Source: DATBGZ01 sp036557785 (GTDB lineage Bacteria; Actinomycetota; Actinomycetes; Mycobacteriales; Micromonosporaceae). Taken from it: a stretch of DNA of 64,000 bases. Below the pieces are notes generated by a model, which searched no databases, was not told the origin of the DNA, and was given only the letters and a program-made list of their open reading frames with translations. Made by a program: the position numbers and the translations under genes. Below are positions 24,995 through 33,064 of the stretch, in pieces; the first letter of the stretch is position 1; every line of letters begins with the position of its first letter. The stretch lies in the NCBI GenBank assembly GCA_036557785.1, contig DATBGZ010000015.1, forward strand, positions 158,863 through 222,862. The letters are read 5' to 3'.

Positions 24995-26002
24995 TCACTC
25001 CTCGTAGAAGACCCAGAACCGGGCGGTCGCGAAGAAGAGCGCCGTCACGATGCCGATCGTGGCGAGCAGGATCCACGCCATCGCCGACGCGTAGCCCATC
25101 TGGGAGGAGACGAAGCCCTGTTGGTACAGGTACAGCGAGTAGAAGAGGGTGGAGTTGGCGGGCAGCCCGGAACCGCCCGAGATGACGTACGCCTGCGTGA
25201 ACGACTGGAATGCGCCGATCACCTGGAGCACCAGGTTGAAGAAGATGATCGGGCTCAGCAGGGGCAGGGTGATCGACCAGAACTGGCGCCCCCGGCTGGC
25301 ACCGTCGACCGCCGCGGCCTCGTAGTACATCCGCGGAATCTGGCGCAGCCCGGCCAGGAAGATGATCATCGGTGAGCCGAAGGTCCATATATGGAGCAGG
25401 ATGATCGTCCACAGGGCCGTGTTCTTGTTGGAGACCCAGCCGATCGTCTGGTACCCGGTGATGTCGGCCACCGACGGGAGCGTGGCACCGAAGACGTGCG
25501 GCTTCCAGGCGAGGAACGAGTTGACCAGCCCCTCGTAGCCGAAGACCTGGCGCCACAGGATCGCCACCGCCACCGATCCGCCGAGCAGTGAGGGCAGGTA
25601 GAAGACCGACCGGTAGAACGCCAGGCCGCGCATGCCCCGGTCCAGCAACAGCGCGAGCCCGAGCGCCGCCGCCAACTGCAGCGGCACCCCGAAGACGACG
25701 TACCGCAGCGTGACCCCAACGGAGTCGAGCCAGTTCGTATCGTGGAACAACCGCGTGTAGTTGGCGAATCCGGTCCATTGCGGCGCCCGCGCCCGGGTCA
25801 GCTTGTAGTCCGTGAACGACAGATACAGCGACGCGACGATCGGGACGATCGTGATGGCGACGATGCCGAGCAGCCACGGGGTGAGGAACAGGTACCCGCC
25901 CCACTCGTTGCGTCCGCGCTTGCCCCGGACAGCGCCCGGGCCGGACACCGCGCTCGTGCGCGACCGGCGTAGCACCGCCCGCAACTCGCCCAGACCACTC
26001 AT
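24995..26002 (-). CDS. ABC sugar permease, MalF-type
   Basis: 335 residues, six helices (first: YLFLTPWLLGIVAITIVPIV) and the EAA motif MYYEAAAVDGASRGRQFW. GGAG lies just upstream of the ATG. It is the first gene of a permease pair, divergent from a LacI regulator. The shared 286-bp region carries one promoter with a LacI operator for this operon and otherwise no gene. The binding protein for this importer is encoded separately on the other strand at 27557, behind an operator of almost the same sequence. Confidence 0.92.
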   Translation of the reverse strand: MSGLGELRAVLRRSRTSAVSGPGAVRGKRGRNEWGGYLFLTPWLLGIVAITIVPIVASLYLSFTDYKLTRARAPQWTGFANYTRLFHDTNWLDSVGVTLRYVVFGVPLQLAAALGLALLLDRGMRGLAFYRSVFYLPSLLGGSVAVAILWRQVFGYEGLVNSFLAWKPHVFGATLPSVADITGYQTIGWVSNKNTALWTIILLHIWTFGSPMIIFLAGLRQIPRMYYEAAAVDGASRGRQFWSITLPLLSPIIFFNLVLQVIGAFQSFTQAYVISGGSGLPANSTLFYSLYLYQQGFVSSQMGYASAMAWILLATIGIVTALFFATARFWVFYEE

Positions 26003-26202
26003 GTATCTCCGTCGCTTTCATCCGCGCCGTCGCCGGAGCGCGGAACCGTGCTGCGCGGAACCGTTGCACCGCCGGCGACGGCGCGCCGAGCCGGAGAGTT
26101 GGTGGCCACTCCGGCGACGACATGCCGGGCCGCTCGGCCACTTCCCGCCCTCGTGCCGCGTACCTTAGCCTCGGACTACCCGGTCGCCCGAACCCATAGC
26201 GT

Positions 26203-26252
26203 GAAAGCGGTTTCTCGGCGAGCATGTTAACCGACCCCTATCAGGCGGTCAA
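26203..26252 (-). promoter_or_regulatory. Promoter and LacI operator of the second importer
   Basis: Minus-strand TTGACC (26252-26247), 17-bp spacer, TAACAT (26229-26224), then GAAAGCGGTTTC on the plus strand at 26203-26214 at the start point. The operator fits GnAAnCGnTTnC exactly and nearly equals the one at 27381. It lies 75 bp upstream of the LacI gene at 26289, so it may also serve autoregulation. Confidence 0.65.
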
Positions 26253-26288
26253 TCAGCGCGTGCGTCGGCGTGTGGCACGGGAGAACAG

Positions 26289-27353
26289 ATGAGCGGTGAC
26301 TCCTGGGGACCGGACCCCCAGGCCCCAGGGCAGCGCAGGCAGCGCGCCTCGACCATCGCGGAGGTGGCGCGGCACGCCAGCGTCTCGCCCGCGACCGTGT
26401 CGCGGGTGATGAACGGCCGGTTCGTCGGCGATCCCGAAGTCGCCGACCGGGTACGCAAGGCCGCCACCGACCTCAACTACGCCCCGAGCCCGGTCGCCCG
26501 CAGCCTCGCCCTGGGCCAGACCCACACGGTCGCCTTCGTGGTGCCCGACATCGGCAACCCGACGTTCCAGGCGATGCTGAGCAACCTCTCCAAGTCGGCC
26601 GCCGCCGACGGCTACCGCGTGCTGGTCGCGGACTCCTCGGAGGATCCCGCGGAGGAGGCGTTGCTCGCTGTCGGCACGCGGCGCGGCTGCGATGGACTGG
26701 TGCTCTGCGCGCCACGCATGTCCGACGAGCAGTTGAGCCTGCTCCTGCCCGCGCTGCGCCCGGTGCTGCTCATCAACCGCAGCAGCCCACGGTTCGACGC
26801 GCCATCGATATCAGTGGACTACGACATGGGCATCCAGCATCTCGCCGAACACCTCTACGCCCTGGGGCACCGTCACTTCGTCTACCTGGAAGGCCCGGAG
26901 CCGAGCAGCTCGAACCGGTCCCGGTTGGACGGTCTGGCCGCGTTCGCCGGACGTGTCACCGACCTCGTCATCGACCGGATCCCGGCCGGTTCGGCATCGG
27001 CCGACGGCTATGAGCGGGCCGCTGCCGTACGGCAGAGTGGCGCGACGGCCGCCCTCGCGTACAACGACCTGGTCGCGGTCGGGCTGATGAGCGCGCTGGC
27101 CGAGCAGGGTGTCTCGGTGCCCCAGGACATCTCGGTGGCCGGCTTCGATGACATCCCGCTGGTCCGGTACGTCACGCCCCGGCTCACCACGGTCTCCGTA
27201 CCGTACGGTCCACTCGGCGCGCAGGCATGGAAAGGTCTGCACGCACTCATCAAGGGCGAGATGCCGTCGCACAACGTCGTCTTCCAACCGCGGCTGCAGC
27301 CCCGGGACTCCACCGCGCCTGCCCGAGACCGACATGCAATCTGCGGACCTTGA
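26289..27353 (+). CDS. LacI-family regulator of the second importer
   Basis: 354 residues. HTH: TIAEVARHASVSPATVSRVM; hinge: SPVARSLALGQT. Sensor-domain landmarks are VVPDIGNPTFQAML, ALAYNDLVAVGLM and SVAGFDDIPLVRYV. GGGAGA precedes the ATG. It is flanked by two almost identical operators, one before the divergent permease genes and one before the binding-protein gene, which makes these its likely targets together with itself. The -35 box of the binding-protein promoter overlaps its stop codon. Ligand unknown; probably an oligosaccharide carried by the importer. Confidence 0.9.
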   Translation: MSGDSWGPDPQAPGQRRQRASTIAEVARHASVSPATVSRVMNGRFVGDPEVADRVRKAATDLNYAPSPVARSLALGQTHTVAFVVPDIGNPTFQAMLSNLSKSAAADGYRVLVADSSEDPAEEALLAVGTRRGCDGLVLCAPRMSDEQLSLLLPALRPVLLINRSSPRFDAPSISVDYDMGIQHLAEHLYALGHRHFVYLEGPEPSSSNRSRLDGLAAFAGRVTDLVIDRIPAGSASADGYERAAAVRQSGATAALAYNDLVAVGLMSALAEQGVSVPQDISVAGFDDIPLVRYVTPRLTTVSVPYGPLGAQAWKGLHALIKGEMPSHNVVFQPRLQPRDSTAPARDRHAICGP

Positions 27354-27396
27354 CAGCCATGCCATCTGCTCCTAACTTGCGAGAAAGCGATTTCTC
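27350..27396 (+). promoter_or_regulatory. Promoter and LacI operator of the binding-protein gene
   Basis: TTGACA (27350-27355), 17-bp spacer, TAACTT (27373-27378), then the palindrome GAGAAAGCGATTTCTC (27381-27396), which covers the expected transcription start. The leader to the GTG start is about 170 nt. Confidence 0.75.
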
Positions 27397-27556
27397 CGGT
27401 CGGGTCGGGCCTCCCGACCCGACCGGAAGCCCCACTCCGTCGCATCGACGAGCCCTGACGTCGGTGCGACGGCGGCTCGATCATGCACGGCCTGTCCACG
27501 ACACTCAGCGGTACCGGCCACCCGATCCACAAAGGGGAAAGGAAGGGGCATCCGCA

Positions 27557-28894
27557 GTGAAAGGTTTCAAGACGGCGCGCACGGCGCTGCTCGCCGGCGG
27601 CGTCGCGCTGGCGATGGTCGCCGCCGCGGCCTGTAGCAACGGCGGTGGTTCGCCGATCGGCGGGGGTGCACTGCCCACGGACAACGTGACGCTCACCTTC
27701 TGGTGGTGGGGTGACGATGCGCGGGCGGCCACCACCCAGAAGATCATCGACAAGTTCCAGGCCAAGTACCCGTTCATTCATGTCGATGGTGAGAGCCAGA
27801 CCTTCGACCACTACTTCGACAACCTCGCCACCCAGTTCGCGGGCAACAGCGCGCCGGACGTCATCACCATGGGCGGCTCCTACGTCCTGAGCTACGCCGA
27901 GGGCGGCAACCTGCTCCAGCTCGACGACCCCGCGTTGGGCAACGAGATGCACATCAACGCGTTCACCCCGTCGATCCTCTCGGCGTCCACTGTCGACAAC
28001 AAGGTCTACGGCGTGCCGACCGGTGGCAACACGATCGCCGTGATGGTCAACCCGAAGGTCTTCGCGGCCGCTGGCGTCGCGCTGCCCAACGACGACACGT
28101 GGACCTGGCAGGACTTCGTCAGCATCGCCAACCAGATCACCGCGCAGTCCCCCGCCGGCACGTACGGCGCCGAGGTGCGCACGTACGACCTGCTCGGCGC
28201 GTTCGCGGGCCAGCGCACTCCGTTGTATGACTCCGCGGGCAACCTCACGGCCACCGCCGACACGCTGACGGCCCAGTTCCAGCTGCTGAAGGACCTGGAG
28301 GACGGCCATGGCCTGCCGCCGGCCGACCTCATGGCGCAGGTGCTGACCGTCCCGACCGCGCAGACACTCTTCGGCCAGGGCCGCGCGGGCATGTTCGTCG
28401 GCTACACCAACCAGATCGGCGACTACGCGACGGCCGCGGGCAACCCGGCCGACGGGACCGACGACTTCCAGTTGCTCCGGCTGCCCAGCGAGTCGCAGTA
28501 CGCCCACCCGGGCCAGGCGCTGCTGCCCTCGCAGTACTTCACGGTCAACAAGGCCACGAAGTACCCGCGCCAGTCAGCACTGCTCGTCGACTTCCTGGTG
28601 AACTCCAACGAGGCTGGCGAACTGGTCCTGACCAACCGCGGCGTCCCGTCCAACCCCCAGGTGGCGGCCGACATCGCCCCGCTCCTGCAGGGCTATGACA
28701 AGACGCAGGCGCAGTTCATGAGCCGGGTCGCACCGAAGCTCGGCCCCTACGTGCCGCCGCCGGCCTGGGCGACGGACGTCAACTCCATCACCCAGAACCT
28801 CGAGACCGCGGTCGAGTCCGGCACCACGACGCCGGCCGACGCCGCGCAGCAATGGCTCACGCAGATGGCCCAGTCGAAGACGGCCAACTCCTAG
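27557..28894 (+). CDS. CUT1 sugar-binding lipoprotein
   Basis: 445 residues, the usual length for family 1 solute-binding proteins. Lipobox VAAAAC with Cys26, then a Gly/Ser-rich linker. The mature part begins NVTLTFWWWGDDARAATTQK and contains APDVITMGGSYVLSYAEGG, as in sugar binders. The start GTG is preceded by AAGGAAGGGG; the in-frame sequence further upstream overlaps the LacI gene and is not coding. It probably works with the permeases at 24056-26002, sharing the operator motif. A perfect 16-bp hairpin follows 16 bp after the stop. Confidence 0.92.
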   Translation: MKGFKTARTALLAGGVALAMVAAAACSNGGGSPIGGGALPTDNVTLTFWWWGDDARAATTQKIIDKFQAKYPFIHVDGESQTFDHYFDNLATQFAGNSAPDVITMGGSYVLSYAEGGNLLQLDDPALGNEMHINAFTPSILSASTVDNKVYGVPTGGNTIAVMVNPKVFAAAGVALPNDDTWTWQDFVSIANQITAQSPAGTYGAEVRTYDLLGAFAGQRTPLYDSAGNLTATADTLTAQFQLLKDLEDGHGLPPADLMAQVLTVPTAQTLFGQGRAGMFVGYTNQIGDYATAAGNPADGTDDFQLLRLPSESQYAHPGQALLPSQYFTVNKATKYPRQSALLVDFLVNSNEAGELVLTNRGVPSNPQVAADIAPLLQGYDKTQAQFMSRVAPKLGPYVPPPAWATDVNSITQNLETAVESGTTTPADAAQQWLTQMAQSKTANS

Positions 28895-28908
28895 CGAACC
28901 ACCGAGCA

Positions 28909-30006
28909 CTACCGCGGGTGCGGTCCACTGTGGACCGCACCCGCGGCCTTCGCCACGGGACGCCGGGTAGCGCTGAGCGTGGATGCGCGGGCCACGAGGT
29001 CGGGCACGAAGATCATCTGTTGGTGGCGATGCCGGGCGCTGGTCGCCTCGTCGATGACGAGCCGGGCCGCCGTACGGCCCAGTTCCAGCCTGGGCTGGCG
29101 TACCGACGTGATCGGGATCGCCGCGGCAGCAGCGAAGTCGATGTCGTCATAGCCCACGATGGCCAGGTCGTCCGGGACGCGCAGGCCGGCGGCGAGGCTG
29201 GTGCGCAGCAGGCCGAGCGCGAGCAGGTCGTTCGCGCAGAAGACCGCCGTGGGACGACGCCGCGCGGCCATCCCGACCAGCCGCTGGCCCGCCGAGGCGC
29301 CCTCGGCGACCGTGAGCGCCTCGGTCGGCAGGTGAATGAGCGCGTCCTGCGGCCGGTTCGCCTCCCGCCACGCCTGTCGCGCGCCGTCGAGCCGGTCGCG
29401 CACCTGTCCGATCGACAGCGGCCCGCCCACGACCGCCACCCGGGTGTGCCCCAGATCGACGAGGTGCTCCACCGCGAGCCGGCCGCCCTGGGTGTCGTCC
29501 ACGGAGACCGAGCACAGATCGGCTTCGGCCCGGGTACGGTCGACCACCACCAGCGGCGTGCCCCGGCGCGCGATCTGGCGCAGCGCCGGGGACTCGGCGT
29601 CGACGGGCGTGATGAGGATCCCCTGCACGCGCTGCTGCTCCAGGCGGGCCAGGTGCAGGTACTCGCGCGCGGATCGGCTGTCGCTGTTGCAGAGGAACAG
29701 TGACAGGTCCTTCTCGTCGGCGGTCTCCTCGATGCCCCGCGCGACATCGGTGAAGAACGGGTTGCTCGCGTCGAGCATGACGTAGGCGAGCGTCCGGCTG
29801 GTGCCGGCGCGCAGTTGCCGCGCGGACTCGTTGCGCACGAAGCCGAGGTCGCTCATCGTCTGCTCGACCCGGTACCGCGTGGCGGGGCTGACGAGTTCCG
29901 GGCGGTTCATGACGTTGGAGACCGTGCCGATCGACACCCGTGCGGCCGCCGCGACGTCCTTGATCGAGGGCAGGCGCGACCCCCCCGACGCCGGCCGCCG
30001 TGCCAT
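28909..30006 (-). CDS. LacI-family regulator, likely of the rhamnose operon
   Basis: 365 residues. HTH: SIKDVAAAARVSIGTVSNVM. Sensor landmarks are AYVMLDASNPFFTDVARGIE, VFCANDLLALGLL and LAIVGYDDIDFAAAAAIP. GGGAGGG lies seven nt upstream of the ATG. It is divergent from the lut-rha operon, whose promoter holds TTGAAACTTTTCAA, a LacI-type palindrome distinct from the others in this window; I take it as this protein's target, with rhamnose or a derivative as effector (inference). Its 3' end doubles as the hairpin at 28911. Confidence 0.85.
   Translation of the reverse strand: MARRPASGGSRLPSIKDVAAAARVSIGTVSNVMNRPELVSPATRYRVEQTMSDLGFVRNESARQLRAGTSRTLAYVMLDASNPFFTDVARGIEETADEKDLSLFLCNSDSRSAREYLHLARLEQQRVQGILITPVDAESPALRQIARRGTPLVVVDRTRAEADLCSVSVDDTQGGRLAVEHLVDLGHTRVAVVGGPLSIGQVRDRLDGARQAWREANRPQDALIHLPTEALTVAEGASAGQRLVGMAARRRPTAVFCANDLLALGLLRTSLAAGLRVPDDLAIVGYDDIDFAAAAAIPITSVRQPRLELGRTAARLVIDEATSARHRHQQMIFVPDLVARASTLSATRRPVAKAAGAVHSGPHPR
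28911..28945. terminator. Perfect 16-bp bidirectional hairpin
   Basis: CCGCGGGTGCGGTCCA and its exact complement flank CTG. It sits between convergent genes, 16 bp after the binding-protein stop, and is also the last 11 codons of the opposing LacI gene (encoding AGAVHSGPHPR). No T-run follows on the plus strand. It probably ends or stabilises the binding-protein mRNA. The centre is one of the TCCACTGTGGA repeats of this region. Confidence 0.8.
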
Positions 30007-30040
30007 CGGTGCCCTCCCTCTCCCCGCCGTGGCGATGCTA

Positions 30041-30080
30041 GCCCCGCCCCGCGCCCCGCCCCGCCCCGCCGCCGCCCCAC
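30041..30080. repeat. GCCCC-rich low-complexity stretch
   Basis: Irregular CCCCG/CCGCC repeats upstream of the LacI gene, directly next to the palindromic element at 30088. Nothing functional is apparent beyond extreme strand asymmetry (C-rich). Confidence 0.7.
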
Positions 30081-30087
30081 CTCTCCA

Positions 30088-30147
30088 CGATCTTGGGCTT
30101 ATCGTCGTGATTGAAGATCAAACCACGTCGATAACCCCAAGATCGCG
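30088..30147. repeat. ~60-bp intergenic palindrome, copy 1
   Basis: CGATCTTGGGCTTATCG at the left pairs with CGATAACCCCAAGATCG at the right, around a ~24-nt centre containing TGAAGATCA. Same family as 36273-36338 and 46181-46240. It lies in the divergent region between the LacI gene and lutA, upstream of the lutA promoter. Confidence 0.8.
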
Positions 30148-30199
30148 GGGAATCGGCGAGGCGGGTCGGCGCGTGGAGTCGAGCGTGGACGGGGGGCGC

Positions 30200-30257
30200 T
30201 TGACAGGGCGCGCGCTCGCCGCCTACGTTCACGGCAAGCGCCGTTGAAACTTTTCAA
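30200..30257 (+). promoter_or_regulatory. Promoter and operator of the lut-rha operon
   Basis: TTGACA (30200-30205), 18-bp spacer, TACGTT (30224-30229). The near-palindrome TTGAAACTTTTCAA (30244-30257) lies just downstream of the likely start point and 14 bp before the lutA ATG. Repression by the divergent LacI protein is the simplest reading. Confidence 0.7.
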
Positions 30258-30271
30258 GTGAGACTACCGGA

Positions 30272-31006
30272 ATGCGCGTCGCCCTGTTCGCGACCTGTCT
30301 CGTGGACGCCCTGTTCCCCGACGCGGGCAGGGCGACCGTCTCGTTGCTGGAGCGGCTCGGCGTCGAGGTGGTCCTCCCCACCCGGCAGACCTGCTGCGGC
30401 CAGATGCACGTCAACTCCGGTTACCCCAAGCAGGCGCTGCCGCTGATCCGGCGTCACGTCGCGGCGTTCGAGCCGTACGACGCGGTGGTCGCGCCCTCGG
30501 GCTCGTGCGTCGGCTCGGCCCGCCACCAGCACGCCGCCATCGCGCGGCGCCTCGGCGACCACGCGCTCGAGCGACGTGCGCGCGACCTGTCGGAGCGCAC
30601 GTACGAGCTGTCCGAGTTTCTCGTGGACGTGCTCGGCGTCACCGACGTGGGCGCGAGCTTCCCGCACCGGGTAACGCTGCACCCGACCTGCCACTCGCTG
30701 CGCCTGCTGCGGGTCGGCGACCGGCCGCTGCTCCTGCTGCGCGAGGTGCGCGGCATCGACCTGGTGGAGCTGCCGCAGGCCGAGGAGTGCTGCGGCTTCG
30801 GCGGCACATTCGCGCTCAAGAACAGCGATGTCTCGACGGCAATGCTCTCGGACAAGCTGCGCCACATCCTGAGCACCCGCGCCGAGGTCGTCACCGCGGG
30901 CGACGTGTCGTGCCTCATGCACATCGATGGCGGTCTGACCCGACTGCGGACCGGCACCCGGGCGCTGCACCTCGCCGAGATCCTCGCCTGCGCGGGCCGG
31001 CAATGA
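30272..31006 (+). CDS. lutA: L-lactate utilisation protein LutA
   Basis: 244 residues with two cysteine-rich CCG domains: Cys41-Cys42 in RQTCCGQMHVNSGYP and Cys173-Cys174 in EECCGFGGTF, plus Cys9, Cys79 and Cys140. In Bacillus, LutABC oxidises L-lactate to pyruvate, with LutA as one of its iron-sulfur subunits. It is the first gene of the operon, and its stop overlaps the lutB start (ATGA). Here the complex would dispose of lactate formed from rhamnose-derived lactaldehyde. Confidence 0.93.
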   Translation: MRVALFATCLVDALFPDAGRATVSLLERLGVEVVLPTRQTCCGQMHVNSGYPKQALPLIRRHVAAFEPYDAVVAPSGSCVGSARHQHAAIARRLGDHALERRARDLSERTYELSEFLVDVLGVTDVGASFPHRVTLHPTCHSLRLLRVGDRPLLLLREVRGIDLVELPQAEECCGFGGTFALKNSDVSTAMLSDKLRHILSTRAEVVTAGDVSCLMHIDGGLTRLRTGTRALHLAEILACAGRQ

Positions 31007-32451
31007 GCGCGACGTTCCTCGGCCTGCCGGCCACCGCGGCAGCCGGGGTGGGGAACCTGCGCGGCGACAAGCCGTTCCCGGTCGCCGCCCGCATCGCGCT
31101 CGCCGACACCCAGTTGCGGCGCAACATCGGCCACGCCACCGAGACGATCCGGGCCAAGCGCGCTGCGGTGGTCGCCGAACTGCCCGACTGGGAAGAGCTG
31201 CGCCGGGCCGGCGAGGCGATCAAGGCCGACACGATGGCCCGCTTGGAGCCCCTGCTCGTCCAGCTCGAGGAGCGGGTCACCGCGGCGGGCGGCACGGTGC
31301 ACTGGGCCCGCGACGCGAATGAGACGAACGCCATCGTCACCGGGATCGCCCGGGCTGCCGGCGCCGACGAGGTCGTCAAGGTCAAGTCGATGGCGACCCA
31401 GGAGATCGGGCTCAACGAGGCGCTCGAGCGGGCGGGCATCACGGCCCACGAGACGGACCTGGCCGAGCTCATCGTGCAGTTGGGCGATGACAAGCCCTCG
31501 CACATCCTGGTGCCGGCGATCCACCGCAACCGCGCCGAGATCCGGGAGATCTTCCTGCGCGCCATGCCGGACGTACGCGCGGATCTCACCGACGACCCCG
31601 CACAGCTCGCCGAGGCGGCGCGCCGCTACCTGAGGCGCAAGTTCCTCTCCGCCACGGTGGCGGTCTCGGGCGCCAACTTCGCGGTCGCCGAAACCGGCAC
31701 CGTCGTGGTGGTCGAGTCCGAAGGCAACGGGCGCATGTGCCTGACCCTGCCCGAGGTTCTCATCACGGTGATGGGGATCGAGAAGCTCGTGCCCACCTTC
31801 GCCGACCTCGAGGTCTTCCTCCAACTGCTGCCGCGCTCCTCCACCGGCGAACGCATGAACCCCTATACGTCGATGTGGACGGGCGTACGTGCCGGCGACG
31901 GGCCGCGGGAGTTCCACCTCGTGCTGCTCGACAACGGGCGCACCGCGGTGCTCGCCGACGAGGTGGGGCGCCCGGCACTGCACTGCATCCGGTGCAGCGC
32001 CTGCCTGAACGTCTGCCCCGTCTACGAGCGCGTCGGCGGGCACGCGTACGGCTCGGTCTACCCGGGGCCGATCGGCGCGGTGCTCACCCCCCAGTTGACC
32101 GGGGTGAGCCAGAACCCGAGCCTGCCCTTCGCGTCGACGCTCTGCGGCGCCTGCTACGACGTCTGCCCGGTCCGCATCGACATCCCATCGATTCTCGTAC
32201 ATCTTCGCGCCGAGGCGACGCGAGCCAAGGGTGGCGGCGTCGAGCGCGGTGCCTTCGCCGCGGTCGCCTGGGCATTCGGATCGCCGGGACGGTTCGCGGC
32301 GGCGCAACGCCTGCTGCGTCTGGGCCGCCTGCTGGAACGACGTCGCGGCCGGATCGCGACGCTGCCGTGGCCGCTGTCGCGGTGGACGGCGGCGCGCGAC
32401 CTGCCCCGACCGCCCCGGCAGAGCCTTCGCCGGTGGTGGGCGCGGCGATGA
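31003..32451 (+). CDS. lutB: L-lactate utilisation iron-sulfur protein LutB
   Basis: 482 residues. The N-terminal ~300 form the DUF162/LUD domain (VVKVKSMATQEIGLNEAL, FAVAETGTVVVVESEGNGR). Two 4Fe-4S motifs follow at CIRCSACLNVCPVY (Cys x2 Cys x2 Cys x3 Cys) and CGACYDVCPV, and the C-terminus is basic. The ATG overlaps the lutA stop, and its own stop overlaps the lutC ATG, so the three subunits should be made in step. Function as for LutA: electron-transferring part of the lactate-oxidising complex. Confidence 0.94.
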   Translation: MSATFLGLPATAAAGVGNLRGDKPFPVAARIALADTQLRRNIGHATETIRAKRAAVVAELPDWEELRRAGEAIKADTMARLEPLLVQLEERVTAAGGTVHWARDANETNAIVTGIARAAGADEVVKVKSMATQEIGLNEALERAGITAHETDLAELIVQLGDDKPSHILVPAIHRNRAEIREIFLRAMPDVRADLTDDPAQLAEAARRYLRRKFLSATVAVSGANFAVAETGTVVVVESEGNGRMCLTLPEVLITVMGIEKLVPTFADLEVFLQLLPRSSTGERMNPYTSMWTGVRAGDGPREFHLVLLDNGRTAVLADEVGRPALHCIRCSACLNVCPVYERVGGHAYGSVYPGPIGAVLTPQLTGVSQNPSLPFASTLCGACYDVCPVRIDIPSILVHLRAEATRAKGGGVERGAFAAVAWAFGSPGRFAAAQRLLRLGRLLERRRGRIATLPWPLSRWTAARDLPRPPRQSLRRWWARR

Positions 32452-33050
32452 ACGCCCGCGAGGAGATCCTGGCCCGGGTCCGGGCCGCCGTCGGCCCGGC
32501 CGCTGCGACCGGGCCCGCCGAGGTCGCCCGCGACTACCTGCTGTCCTCCACCGTGGACGACCTGACCACGCAACTCACGCAGCGGCTCGCGGACTACGGC
32601 GCGACGGTGGTTGCCACGCCCGCCCACTTTCTGGTCGACAGGGTACGGGAGCAGGTCCGCGGCCGGGTCCGCGTCGCCCCAGGGCTGGCCGGGGTTCTCG
32701 GCGATGTCGGCGAACCCGATGACGGCGGCGATCCGGCGGCGTTGGACCGGGTCGACACGGCGGTCACCGGGTGCGCCGCCGCGTGCGCCCAGACGGGCAC
32801 GATCGCGCTCGACGGCTCGGCGGACCAGGGGCGGCGCGCGCTGACCCTCGTCCCGGACCGGCACGTCTGCATCGTCCACACCGGACAGATCGTGGGCACC
32901 GTGCCGGAACTGCTGGCACGCCTGGATCCCCGTGCGCCGACCACTCTCGTCAGCGGGCCGTCCGCGACGAGCGACATCGAACTGAAGCGGGTCGCGGGGG
33001 TGCACGGGCCCCGTCAGCTCGTGGTCATCCTCGTCACCGACGACACATGA
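32448..33050 (+). CDS. lutC: L-lactate utilisation protein LutC
   Basis: 200 residues, LUD domain (formerly DUF162), lacking iron-sulfur cysteines. Landmarks are AACAQTGTIALDGSADQGRR, VCIVHTGQIV and SGPSATSDIELKRVAGVHGP, the last strongly conserved in LutC/YkgG. Its stop lies within 15 bp of the rhaI start. Third subunit of the lactate oxidation complex, placed inside a rhamnose operon. Confidence 0.93.
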   Translation: MNAREEILARVRAAVGPAAATGPAEVARDYLLSSTVDDLTTQLTQRLADYGATVVATPAHFLVDRVREQVRGRVRVAPGLAGVLGDVGEPDDGGDPAALDRVDTAVTGCAAACAQTGTIALDGSADQGRRALTLVPDRHVCIVHTGQIVGTVPELLARLDPRAPTTLVSGPSATSDIELKRVAGVHGPRQLVVILVTDDT

Positions 33051-33064
33051 CCGGGAGGGACGAG

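Noticed and set aside
22069..25375. Plus-strand frames of 607 and 473 codons over the oxidoreductase and permease genes
   Set aside because: The opposite strand encodes recognised proteins with full-length motifs; these are low-complexity mirror frames.
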